Made by a program: the position numbers and the translations under genes. From Methyloterricola oryzae (GTDB lineage Bacteria; Pseudomonadota; Gammaproteobacteria; Methylococcales; Methylococcaceae), in assembly GCF_000934725.1 (NCBI RefSeq), contig NZ_JYNS01000004.1, positions 124,001 through 188,000 of the forward strand: a DNA stretch of 64,000 nt. The letters are read 5' to 3'. Positions 56,801-64,000 of the stretch are shown here, piece by piece. Every line of letters begins with the position of its first letter. Position 1 is the stretch's first letter. The notes beneath the pieces were generated by a model. The model was not told the origin of the DNA, did no database searches, and saw only the letters and a list, made by a program, of their open reading frames with translations.

Positions 56801-59737
56801 GATGGCGTGGATGCGCTCCATCACCGCGTCGGGCGCCAGGGTGCCATCCTCGTAGTTCCAGCCATTGCCGGATCCGTCGGTGGTAGACAGATCCCACTTG
56901 GGCAGATGAATGTGCTGACCGATGATGTCGGTGGTGGTCCGCACCTGGAAGTCGTCCAGTTCGAAGACCTTCGGCACCAGGTTGGTATGGACATACATGG
57001 TGCAATCGAAGGTGTTGTTGCGCATCACCAGAGGTTCCGGTGCCTTCTGCTTGTTGATGATGGGGAGGGCGTCTTCCCACAGGGCGATGATACGCTCCTG
57101 CGGATAGTGCCAGCCCGCCTTGTTCAGCACGGCGTCGAACTGAATGTTGGCGCCCTTATAGACGCGCGGCTTTTGCGCTGTAAAGGGTGAACTACCGGTG
57201 ATGCTGGTGCCGCCAGAACCATCGAAGAACTGCCCGGTCGTGCCCGCATTCATCACATTGCCGCGGTCATCGATGCAAGGCTCATGGAAAGGCGCGCCAG
57301 GCACCGGCCGGCCGGAACCGTTGGTAACAAACGGAGCCGCAACAGGTGTTCCGTCCATCCGCAGCTTGAAGCTGGGATGCTCGCGCACTGCATGGTAAGC
57401 CATGGCTGCCCGCTCGGCGGCTGTGCCATCCTCCGGATACCAGACGGCGCGGGCTTTCAGGATGTCCTTGGTCAGGTCGAGACGGTTCACATGGGAAATG
57501 AAAGGCGCCGGGTCGCCGGTGGCGGCAATCCCGTCCAGACTGTGACGCGGCAGACCGCCGTCCCAACCACCTTCCGACGGGTCCGCATGACCATCGCCAT
57601 TGGCGTCAAAGGGCGCCATGTCCAGAGGGGGCGTGGGCGGACGCTGGCCGACGGTGTCTTCCACGCCGCCCACCCAAAACGGGAAACCCGGGTTCTTCAA
57701 TCCGGTGGGGTTAATAGGGGTTTTCAGGGGCGTCAAGGTGTTGTTCACCAGGGCGGTGTCGGTGTCGCTGCTGTCGATGCGCGCCACGCTGCCTACCGGG
57801 ATCACCTGGTCAACCAGTTCCGACGGGTTGGCAGGATTGGGGCGCTTGACCGTCGTCGTGTTCTTGTTGGCGACCACCTCGACTTTTCCGGGCATCGGCG
57901 CCATGGCCTTGCCGGGCAGCGGCACAATCGCCGGAATCGGCGTGCCGGCGAGGATTTCGCCGTCCGGCAGCGCACGGACGTGAGCGTCACCGTTCCCGCT
58001 CAGCGCGGGCTTGCCCTTGAGCAAGTCATAGGGCTGACTGTGGAAGCCCGCACCGCTCACCTCCAGCTTGGTGCCGGTTTCCAGCACATCGTGGTTGCGC
58101 CACAGTTCCCACATACCCTGGGCAAAATGGGGGTACAGATGGCAGTGGAAGATGGCGTCGCCAGCGCTCTTGTTGCGGTTGCCAGAGCCGCCGAAGTTGA
58201 TCTCGTAGGTATAACCCGAGCCCGGGCCGACCGCCTGAGCGTCCAGGTAGTTGGAATTGTCGTCGTTGGGGTTGTAAAGCCACTGGTGATTGTGCAGATG
58301 GAATACGTGATGTTCGCCGCCCGTGTGCAGATTGCGGAACTTCACGAAATCGCTGATGTAGCTGTGATGGACGTTGGAGGGATCATCCGGGTAGTAGGCC
58401 ATGCTGGCTTTGGGACCCGTGGTGCCAGGCGGCGGAACCTCTCCTGGCGCGAGCCCTTCTAGACCAGCGTTGGCAGGCACGTCCACCACCATGGCCGGGT
58501 CACCGACCGCGTGCGAGGTGAGAAAGAATTCCTCGCCCACGCAGCTAAGACAGTCGTGCATGGGACCCACGCCCAGGCGGTTGGCGATCACCTCGCTGCC
58601 TACACCCGCCGACCCATAATTGATCATGAAGACATCACCCAGGGCATGCAGGGTGTATCCGAGAGGGTTCCCTGGCTTGAGCTCATAGAATTTCGGAAAC
58701 GCGTTGGCCGTCGACATTTCGTCGTGGAAAATGACGGTGAACTCGCGGAAAGCTTCCAGACGATTAGGCAGGCTGGGATTGCGCTTGCCAGCCTTCTCCA
58801 GCGGGTAGGTGCCCACCGGGAAACCGCCGTCCGGCTTGGGGCCCGCGATGATGGCATTGATGTCGGAATGAACCAGCGTGGTGCCGTCCAGCATGTTGAG
58901 AATGGGCAGCCCGGCCTTGCCTTCCTGGTTCCAGGGCTCTGCATTCGGATAGCGCGCCTCGTAGTTCAGGATGGGCTGTCCGTTGGTGGTAGTGCCTGTG
59001 GTGGCCAGGCGCATCTCCTCTTCCGTCAGCTGGCTCCGATAGAATTTGGCATTCCTGGGCTCCACGTTGACGGCCGCGAACAGGCCGTTGGCGCTGTTGC
59101 CTGCCGAGCCGTCGCCGCCGAACGTGGCGCCGTGGCTGGTCACCAGGAAAGTGCCCTCATGCTCGGCGTAAAGGCGGTACACGGCGGAGCCGCCGGGCGG
59201 CACCAGGCTGTTGGCGTTCTTGCCGACGAAACTGCCATCGTCCTGAATGCTGCCCGCCAATTGCAGGCCCTGGGAATGAAAGCCGGCCATGCGGTCGGCG
59301 ACCTGATCGTCCACCTTCATCAAGGGGTTGGCCGCGTTTTTCGAATTGGCCACCGGCGACAGCCAGTTCTCGAAATTCACCGTGAGGCAGTCGCCTTCCG
59401 CGACGCGCAGCACCAACGGACGGGGACGCTTGTCCGGACGCAGCATGGCGCTGCCCGGCCCCGGCATCCCCGAACTGGAAGACACCACGTCGCGCTTCAG
59501 GGCATACATCATCCCGTTGACATTGGTGGCACCAAGGCGGTTGAACATCAGGGGTTGGTCGATGGCGACCACGTCGGCAGTGATCGTGCGGGCGCAGCTT
59601 ACCGCGGCTTCCGCCTCATTCACCAAAGAGGCAGCCAGCATCAGCACCAGGGTCGAAAATGCAAGCTGGGTCGCCGGATTGGACTCGCTTTCGCGCCCTG
59701 CGACCGCAAGTTCCGAACTGTCTTTACGACTTCTCAT
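53855..59737 (-). CDS. Giant secreted multicopper oxidase (MnxG-like)
   Basis: The product is 1960 residues from ATG 59737, preceded by GAGGAA. A signal sequence (about 20-45, FSTLVLMLAASLVNEAEA) exports it. Copper motifs are spread along the chain: HVFHLHNHQW (about 474), FHCHLYPHFAQGMWELW (about 527, the HCH-x3-H-x3-GM type 1/type 3 signature), QHIHLPKWD (about 939), THDHFGPSTHQQAGLYG (about 1044), MHNASIHGMKW (about 1303) and VFNLHGHDWQ (about 1853). The end (QGNGNLGGLWGIVRVE) is a cupredoxin closing strand without HCH. Ordinary three-domain enzymes are about 500 residues and manganese oxidase MnxG about 1200; this looks like a larger multi-cupredoxin relative. Substrate (Mn, Fe, Cu or organic) is unknown. 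It follows the secreted partner gene. Confidence 0.85.
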   Translation of the reverse strand: MRSRKDSSELAVAGRESESNPATQLAFSTLVLMLAASLVNEAEAAVSCARTITADVVAIDQPLMFNRLGATNVNGMMYALKRDVVSSSSGMPGPGSAMLRPDKRPRPLVLRVAEGDCLTVNFENWLSPVANSKNAANPLMKVDDQVADRMAGFHSQGLQLAGSIQDDGSFVGKNANSLVPPGGSAVYRLYAEHEGTFLVTSHGATFGGDGSAGNSANGLFAAVNVEPRNAKFYRSQLTEEEMRLATTGTTTNGQPILNYEARYPNAEPWNQEGKAGLPILNMLDGTTLVHSDINAIIAGPKPDGGFPVGTYPLEKAGKRNPSLPNRLEAFREFTVIFHDEMSTANAFPKFYELKPGNPLGYTLHALGDVFMINYGSAGVGSEVIANRLGVGPMHDCLSCVGEEFFLTSHAVGDPAMVVDVPANAGLEGLAPGEVPPPGTTGPKASMAYYPDDPSNVHHSYISDFVKFRNLHTGGEHHVFHLHNHQWLYNPNDDNSNYLDAQAVGPGSGYTYEINFGGSGNRNKSAGDAIFHCHLYPHFAQGMWELWRNHDVLETGTKLEVSGAGFHSQPYDLLKGKPALSGNGDAHVRALPDGEILAGTPIPAIVPLPGKAMAPMPGKVEVVANKNTTTVKRPNPANPSELVDQVIPVGSVARIDSSDTDTALVNNTLTPLKTPINPTGLKNPGFPFWVGGVEDTVGQRPPTPPLDMAPFDANGDGHADPSEGGWDGGLPRHSLDGIAATGDPAPFISHVNRLDLTKDILKARAVWYPEDGTAAERAAMAYHAVREHPSFKLRMDGTPVAAPFVTNGSGRPVPGAPFHEPCIDDRGNVMNAGTTGQFFDGSGGTSITGSSPFTAQKPRVYKGANIQFDAVLNKAGWHYPQERIIALWEDALPIINKQKAPEPLVMRNNTFDCTMYVHTNLVPKVFELDDFQVRTTTDIIGQHIHLPKWDLSTTDGSGNGWNYEDGTLAPDAVMERIHAINALNPSGAGNPSDSAGRAANTPLAGEVHPYFSQNPEWLGARSTLQRWFFDPVVNAEGVHRGLGIIFTHDHFGPSTHQQAGLYGTVLVEPAGSTWVHNETGETLYNGTRTDGGPTSWQAAILTGDIDRDGQDDSYREFYLEYSDFQPAYLAGTYVGRKQDGSLGPVPTANTYEKAINPPHVGDVAATDPLNIVTYDSKCPDGSPRPCPEGISAADPGTMVVNYRNEPLALRIYDPNKIGPDGKPGAQADGLAGDLAYALQSRTDRKVATMNAQPKKGLNDGVSGTRFPAPLHARPAAIQAGDPFTPMLRTYYGDRVRVKIQAGGDEEMHNASIHGMKWLQGGSGYGFDPVSGWRNSQQAAISEQFSFAAPTLPLLGKNLEVERRSDYLYSIDASAEGYWNGTWGLMRTYGNGARNDLFQMPNNPQTAGPLAITNKTEFSGVCPVTAPSRNYDVSVVLANDVLNNAVGATIPESSPGSGTLNPNGGTLVYNPRSSAHKGGVLHDPTAMLYVQTGDLELKPGVTALTQPGCFNANGKFAATLMGCPASAMKLKDTAPVEPIVMRAAAGDCVNVTLRNRIGQANAPDLNGYKHWYRIVPREVTSSGVTTFNANLVRPSSTVGLHAALVAYDLTNSDGSVVGVNGANKTLANPLDDPATVADDRIERYKWYAGDLSLQPVAAGQYKLMATPVEFGGINLMPTDKMEQGQKSLVGALVIEPQGSVWAENETVRDRQSTDPNAQRSTRASVTVTRSNGTKFKDFVSVFQKGLTQRYKDGSPVEDTKVEHIVTEDSQDSGQMAINYGSEPMWFRFDLPPTAPFIGGDPTHVGGVALGDVPDAHTAYSNQRGGSADPVTPVFKVRAGQEFRMHVLNPAGTARPTVFNLHGHDWQRAPYMCPGSSHLGIAGNCKPSGFFPTVAGFEVGSRAIGENPLGNYLGGQDSVLPGSHFDIRVPKAGGQGGVTGDYLFRDQQGNGNLGGLWGIVRVE

Positions 59738-59818
59738 TGGGCATTCCTCTTTATTCTTGGCAAAGCCGGGGCTCACCGCAACGGCGCGGCAGCATCAAGT
59801 GATTGAATTCTTTCGAGC

Positions 59819-59844
59819 GGCGGAGGCGGCGAAGCGCCTCCGCC
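59819..59844 (-). terminator. Strong hairpin between the partner gene and the oxidase
   Basis: Perfect 10-bp arms GGCGGAGGCG and CGCCTCCGCC with a 6-base loop lie six bases beyond the partner's stop and 81 bases before the oxidase start. No T run follows, so partial termination or an mRNA processing/stabilising role is likely. Confidence 0.55.
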
Positions 59845-59850
59845 CCGGGG

Positions 59851-61197
59851 TCAAGGGGTGACCACTTCCTCGTCGCGGCCTTGCAGGTCGGAGGTCACCA
59901 CGACCTTCGCCGGCGGCGCATACATGTTGGTGAAGATGAAGCTGTATTTCCCCGCGGTAACCGGATCGGGAATCATCACTTCGGACCTGGAGCCAGCCCG
60001 TGCGGTCAGGGTGCGGGCCATGCCGTTCAGGGGATCACTTTCGTTAGGGCTGGCCGGCTTGAACTCGTCGCTGGTGGTCGCAACTACCTTCAACTCGTGC
60101 TTGGCGGGCGTATACACCGCGCTGGTGATCTTCACACTGTCGGTCAGCGGTGCGGTCTCGGTGGTTTTGCCCATCGCATTCTCGGTACTCACCGTCACCG
60201 TGGATTTGAAATTTGTGCAGTTGCTGTTGGAATAAGATCGGCGGTTGAAGAAGCGTCCCTCGCCATCGCTCTCCATGGTCTGCGCGGAGCCCGGCTGCCC
60301 GGAACGGGTCAGCAGGGCCGTCGGATCGGACTGCGCCCATACGTTCATGCGGGCCGAAGTTCCAGCCTGGTTGCGGTAGAAGGTGGCGCCGTCAATGACC
60401 ACCGGATAGGGCGTAGTTGCACTGTCGAAGATCTTGCCCATGACAGTGAAATCCCAGGTTTCGACCACGTTTTCGCTGCCGACCGGCCCACCCAGGTTGG
60501 CGCCAGCGGGCCCTTCTACGCGGAAGACGTTGCCATTTGCGCCGCAGGGACTGCCGGTCACGCCATGCGGGGTCGCACCGTCGCCCACATAGCCCGCCGG
60601 AGGCGCCGGCAAGGTTTCATCCCACACCAGAAACGGGCCCACTTCGCCGGTCAGCATGTCGGCGAAAGGCGCGCCGCCACCAAGGTCGCGGGTCACGTTG
60701 ATAGCCCGGCGACCGGGGGTAGTCACCTGGTAGATCTCAGGCTCGCAGGCATAGGGGTGCCAGACCTTGTAGGTTCCGGCCACCGGCGCATCGATACGGA
60801 TACGCACCCGTCCAAAGGCGAACTGCTGGCCGTCTTCAGGAATTTCTGCTGCCCACGCCGCTTCCAGGGCCAGGGTCAGATCGGCGCTGCCGTCGTTCAC
60901 GGGCACCGAGGCTTCCGCCATCCACCAGAATGCTTCCGGGCCAAAGCCGATCTGCTCGGAAAAGGTATTGCCCTCTTCCACCGGATCAAAGAAGCAGTAG
61001 TCGCCAGGGGCGCCGGTTGCCGTCCCCGGACCATCCAAACACAGTTGCAGCGTGACATTTTTGGAATCCTTGATCCACAACGGGAACTTGTTGACCGGGT
61101 GGGGCAGGCCGTTCATGGCCAGTTCGGCATGCGCAGCCTGGCCAGCCCCGAATCCGAGCAAGACAGTCGATACGAGGGCTCTAGTGAAATGTCGCAT
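59851..61197 (-). CDS. Secreted protein of unknown function, partner of the multicopper oxidase
   Basis: The product is 448 residues from ATG 61197, preceded by TGAGG. A signal peptide (MRHFTRALVSTVLLGFGAG to AHA|E) is followed by HPVNKFPLWIKDSKNVTLQLCLDG, EAFWWMAEASVPVNDGSADLTLALEAAWA, FGRVRIRIDAPVAGTYKVWHPYACEPEIY, GPFLVWD and GNVFRVEGPAGANLGGP. It looks like a beta-sandwich extracellular protein family, with a looser second half ending PPAKVVVTSDLQGRDEE. No enzymatic motif is recognised. Same direction as the oxidase with a 113-base gap, so the two probably share a transcript. A structural, metal-delivery or oxidase-scaffold role is speculation. Confidence 0.75.
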   Translation of the reverse strand: MRHFTRALVSTVLLGFGAGQAAHAELAMNGLPHPVNKFPLWIKDSKNVTLQLCLDGPGTATGAPGDYCFFDPVEEGNTFSEQIGFGPEAFWWMAEASVPVNDGSADLTLALEAAWAAEIPEDGQQFAFGRVRIRIDAPVAGTYKVWHPYACEPEIYQVTTPGRRAINVTRDLGGGAPFADMLTGEVGPFLVWDETLPAPPAGYVGDGATPHGVTGSPCGANGNVFRVEGPAGANLGGPVGSENVVETWDFTVMGKIFDSATTPYPVVIDGATFYRNQAGTSARMNVWAQSDPTALLTRSGQPGSAQTMESDGEGRFFNRRSYSNSNCTNFKSTVTVSTENAMGKTTETAPLTDSVKITSAVYTPAKHELKVVATTSDEFKPASPNESDPLNGMARTLTARAGSRSEVMIPDPVTAGKYSFIFTNMYAPPAKVVVTSDLQGRDEEVVTP

Positions 61198-62394
61198 GTC
61201 GAAATACCTCATTATTTGGTTTTTTGGTTCAGGCAAACCGCCTGTAACCGTTTGATTAATACCAAGCCTTACAACCACAAACTAACTTCAAAATCTTGAA
61301 ATCATTCACCACCACAACCGTCATCACAGGGTCTTGGCCTCATTGGCCTGACAGGAATCAGTCTTCCTCTTACACAAACTTAATTCCGCCTTCCCTGCGG
61401 CAGGTTCACGCGTACTTATAACCCTTACTCCGTCTTCCAGCCCGGTCTATAACCGCCTGAAATAACGCACCAAACCCAGGCAAAATTCTCAAATTTGTGA
61501 CACATAACCGAACCACCCATCCATTCAGGCCAACCCTGACCTTCTAAGTCCTTTTCTCAATTTTCTGGGCAAGACTGTCGCAGAACCGAGACAGAAAATT
61601 TTTTTCTGAGAAACTTGCCTTCTCGTCATCCACTCAGAGGACAGAGTTGATTCGGACATCGCCAGTTTTCACAGACATATTCCAATATCGTGCCATTAAA
61701 TTTTTTTATTGTTTTATCAATCTGTTAAGCTCATCCATCGCAACATGGAGATGAGAAATGTAAATTTTTTCATATGGGTAAACCTCCTTATTTTCTTGTC
61801 CAGGATGGGTGCGGAGACTTGTCGCCACGTAACGACATCATCGAGAAAGATCAAGCGGCTAGGAGCGCCATGGGATACCAGGCGGGGGGAAGTTAACGTC
61901 CAACCAGCCTCTTTCCATGGCTGTCACATGCGTGTGACATGAGTGAAAAGCCGGCCGCGCTGCGGGGAGCAAAGCGACTTGGCGACGGGAAGCGATCCCG
62001 GGCCGATCAGTTCCGCGTGCCCGATAAGCGACTGATCGTATGACCAAAGCAAAGGTCCTTATGCGGATTTTTATTATTTTAAAGCCGAGCCTGCGGACGA
62101 ATGGCCAGGCGCCCGATTCCGATGCATTCGTAAGGGATTCTTAAATGGGACGGCATCCGCAGTGCCACGAAGCACAGCAGTAGGTCCAAGACCAGGCACG
62201 AAAGGCACGCGATGAGAGCTATACATTTGCACGGCTCTGCCTCAAAATGACGCGGGACAGCAAGAAATCTGCCAGCAGTTCAGCAATACCGCCTGGCCCA
62301 GTTGCCACGAGCGGCCGTATCACGGGTTTTGTACTAGAACAAAGAGAGCCGATGCGGAAACCGGCCGGCTACCACACCATCCAGAGAGGACATC
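61198..62394. other. Long AT-richer control region, no credible gene
   Basis: These 1197 bases divide the leftward partner/oxidase genes from the rightward small membrane protein. They are much richer in A and T than the surroundings (for example 61590-61760). Seen here are the inverted repeat CAGAAAA-TTT-TTTTCTG (61592-61608), TGTGACA at 61496-61502, and the operator-like palindrome at 61922-61939. A 77-codon frame at 61709-61942 lacks a good ribosome binding site and protein-like composition. The length suggests several promoters or a small RNA. Confidence 0.5.
61922..61939. promoter_or_regulatory. Operator-like palindrome TGTCACA-TGCG-TGTGACA
   Basis: Perfect 7-bp inverted arms are separated by four bases, within the control region upstream of the partner/oxidase pair. 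The TGTGACA half-site recurs at 51969, 53511 and 61496, all non-coding positions of the same accessory region. The bound regulator is unknown. Confidence 0.45.
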
Positions 62395-62850
62395 ATGTTT
62401 GACAAGCTGAAATCCCTTCCCGCCAGGTATTCCATGCCTTTGCTGGCGGTCTTCATCGTCCTGCTTTATGTCGTGACCAATAAGGTGGTCGTGCCGTTGG
62501 TGATGAAGGTGATGGACTCGGAACTGTTTTTGGTTCCGGATGAGGAACACGAGGAACTGGGCAAGATCAGCAACCAGCGCACCGACTTTGCCTTGCTGCA
62601 ATGCAAGGCGGCGATGAAGGACGAGAACCAGATTCCGGAAACGGCCCAGTTCGATGACTCGATCTACGAGGCCTGGGCCCTGGGTGGCAGGACCTATGTG
62701 ATCCGTTCCCAGGTGACCGTGCCCGTCGAAGGCCAAGGCATGGCTACGCGGAAATATGCGTGCAAGATTCAGTTTGCCGGCGGTGACGTGGGCAACGCCG
62801 AAAACTGGTCAATTCTAGGCATCGATTTCAACGAACCCGCGTCCGAGTAG
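62395..62850 (+). CDS. Single-span membrane protein, unknown function
   Basis: The product is 151 residues with AGAGGA upstream of the ATG. A short basic N-terminus, a membrane span (about residues 14-30, MPLLAVFIVLLYVVTNK) and a hydrophilic domain with QRTDFALLQCKAAMKDE, YEAWALGGRTYVIRSQV and TRKYACKIQFAGGD follow. Two cysteines (in LLQCK and YACKI) could pair if the domain is periplasmic. No family is recognised. It converges with nadD, 44 bases away. Confidence 0.7.
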   Translation: MFDKLKSLPARYSMPLLAVFIVLLYVVTNKVVVPLVMKVMDSELFLVPDEEHEELGKISNQRTDFALLQCKAAMKDENQIPETAQFDDSIYEAWALGGRTYVIRSQVTVPVEGQGMATRKYACKIQFAGGDVGNAENWSILGIDFNEPASE

Positions 62851-62894
62851 ACCACGGAGCGGGACATGGTCCCGCCTTCTGAAAGGCGCGCGCC

Positions 62895-63539
62895 TCATAC
62901 CGCCGTCGAATAGAGGCCTTTGGCGCGGATGTACGCCATCACCTGCGACGGCAGCAGATAGTCCGCACGGCGACGGCCTGCCAGGATAGCTCTGATTGCG
63001 GTCGCGGATATCGGCAACTGCGTCACCTCCACGGCATGCACCAGCCCAAAGGGCTCGCCACGCAGACGCGCGCCCTGCGCGGTCATGCGCAAGCCAGCCC
63101 ATTCCGCAACTGCCGGGTTGGAGTCCAGGGGAAACGCGCCGGGCCGGCGCATCACCACGATATGCGACAGGTCCAGCAATTCACGCCAGCGGTGCCAGAG
63201 GTCCAGCCCCAGAAACGCATCCTGCCCCAGCACCAGGCACAAGGACGCTTTCGGCCACTGCTCACGCATGGACGCCAGCGTATCGACCATGTAGGAAGGA
63301 CCTTCCCGCTCCATTTCGCGCCGGTCCAGCACGAAACAGTCGGGCGCTCCTTGAAGAGCGAGTTCCAGCATCTGCAATCGGTCGTCCGGCGACGCCACCG
63401 GCTGGCGCCGGTGGGGCGGCTGGCGGCAAGGCACCCAGCGCATTTCATCCAGTTCCAGGGCTTCACACACCTCCAGGGCCGTGCGCAAATGCCCGAAATG
63501 CACCGGATCGAAGGTGCCGCCAAAGATGCCGATCAGCAT
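62895..63539 (-). CDS. nadD: Nicotinate-nucleotide adenylyltransferase
   Basis: This 214-residue enzyme adenylates nicotinate mononucleotide in NAD synthesis. The N-terminal GIFGGTFDPVHFGHLRTALE has the (T/H)xGH nucleotidyltransferase site; LPISATAIRAIL near the C-terminus is the second motif. It begins 15 bases after the proA stop. rsfS, usually next, is absent; a convergent gene follows instead. The quinolinate synthase gene of the same pathway is also in the window, at 5575-6672. Confidence 0.95.
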   Translation of the reverse strand: MLIGIFGGTFDPVHFGHLRTALEVCEALELDEMRWVPCRQPPHRRQPVASPDDRLQMLELALQGAPDCFVLDRREMEREGPSYMVDTLASMREQWPKASLCLVLGQDAFLGLDLWHRWRELLDLSHIVVMRRPGAFPLDSNPAVAEWAGLRMTAQGARLRGEPFGLVHAVEVTQLPISATAIRAILAGRRRADYLLPSQVMAYIRAKGLYSTAV

Positions 63540-63554
63540 CGGCTCTGAGCGGTC

Positions 63555-64000
63555 TTAGCCGCGCACGTGACCATCGCCTAGGACGATGAACTTTTGCGTG
63601 GTCAGGCCTTCCAGGCCGACCGGACCGCGCGCGTGCAGCTTGTCGGTGCTGATGCCGATCTCCGCACCCAAGCCATACTCGAAGCCATCGGCAAAGCGCG
63701 TGGAGGCGTTCACCATCACCGAACTGGAATCCACTTCCCGCAGGAAGCGCCGCGCCCGCGTGTAATCCTCGGTGACGATGGCTTCGGTGTGTTGGGAACC
63801 ATGGCGCTGAATGTGCTCCAACGCCTCGTCGAGTCCGGAAACCACCCGGATCGACAGGATGGGCGCCAGGTATTCCGTATCCCAATCCGCCTCTGTCGCC
63901 GCAACACAGTCGGGGATGTAGGTGCGGGTCACTTCGCAGCCTCGAATCTCCACGCCTTTTTCGCGCAGTTTCAGGGCCATTTCCGGAAGCAGGTCGTTGG
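63555..64000 (-). CDS. proA: Gamma-glutamyl phosphate reductase, partial (N-terminus outside window)
   Basis: Only the last about 148 residues are in the window; the frame remains open at the edge. They contain [59 protein letters not shown] and [15 protein letters not shown], the C-terminal NADP-dependent aldehyde dehydrogenase-like part of ProA. The enzyme reduces glutamyl phosphate to glutamate semialdehyde in proline synthesis. It is cotranscribed with nadD, a common arrangement. Confidence 0.93.
   Translation of the reverse strand, partial: NDLLPEMALKLREKGVEIRGCEVTRTYIPDCVAATEADWDTEYLAPILSIRVVSGLDEALEHIQRHGSQHTEAIVTEDYTRARRFLREVDSSSVMVNASTRFADGFEYGLGAEIGISTDKLHARGPVGLEGLTTQKFIVLGDGHVRG

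Noticed and set aside
61709-61942. 77-codon plus-strand frame in the control region
   Set aside because: Weak start context, mixed low-quality composition, and it crosses the operator-like palindrome.

Overview
The window is 64 kb of GC-rich bacterial chromosome, almost fully coding and about 80 percent housekeeping genes. Gene order and protein types point to a gammaproteobacterium. The clearest markers are the conserved runs rlmH-maf-rng-yhdP and truA-trpFBA-accD-folC-dedD-cvpA-purF-metZ, together with rnt/grxD and an E. coli-type PurF and PyrC. Two proteins with a VPLPPAAYL-type sorting tail, a giant secreted multicopper oxidase and dispersed REP-like repeats resemble what is known from Methylococcales-like environmental gammaproteobacteria, but no methane-oxidation gene is present, so the genus is not established. 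No rRNA, tRNA, CRISPR array, transposase, integrase or phage gene was seen.

Layout. 1-9000 (minus): partial yhdP, rng, maf, rlmH, nadA, aspS, fmdB-like. 9100-17000: pyrC (+), mlaA (-), rnt (+), grxD (-), then argD-argF, an SH3/coiled-coil membrane protein and ilvD (+). 17000-20660 is an accessory patch: an AT-richer hypothetical gene, a composite repeat element bounded by 35-bp inverted repeats, an orphan type IV pilin-like gene and a YeiH-type exporter. 20660-27300 (minus): mtnA-DUF190-serS-yaiI and rnr-rlmB, with a small membrane protein gene on the plus strand. 27550-34660 (+): two tandem dynamin-like GTPases followed by a 1202-residue hybrid histidine kinase. 34700-50680 (minus): hldE, dnaB, truA, a BLUF-domain nucleotidyl cyclase, trpF, trpB, trpA, accD, folC, a DedD-like SPOR protein, cvpA, purF, metZ and ugd. 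50900-62850 is a secretion/metal-oxidation accessory region: two paralogous sorting-tail proteins (+), a 1960-residue multicopper oxidase and its secreted neighbour (-), a 1.2-kb AT-richer control region, and a small membrane protein (+). 62895-64000 (minus): nadD and partial proA.

Most notable. (1) A BLUF plus class III cyclase protein (46450-45371) matches the architecture and active-site residues of the photoactivated adenylyl cyclase bPAC. It sits between truA and trpF, inside an otherwise conserved operon. (2) A giant MnxG-like multicopper oxidase is paired with a secreted protein of unknown function behind a long regulatory region. (3) A tandem GTPase plus hybrid kinase unit has GTPases with an unusual G3 motif. 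(4) Two diverged copies of one hairpin-bearing repeat family occur 30 kb apart. yhdP and proA run off the window ends and are therefore partial.
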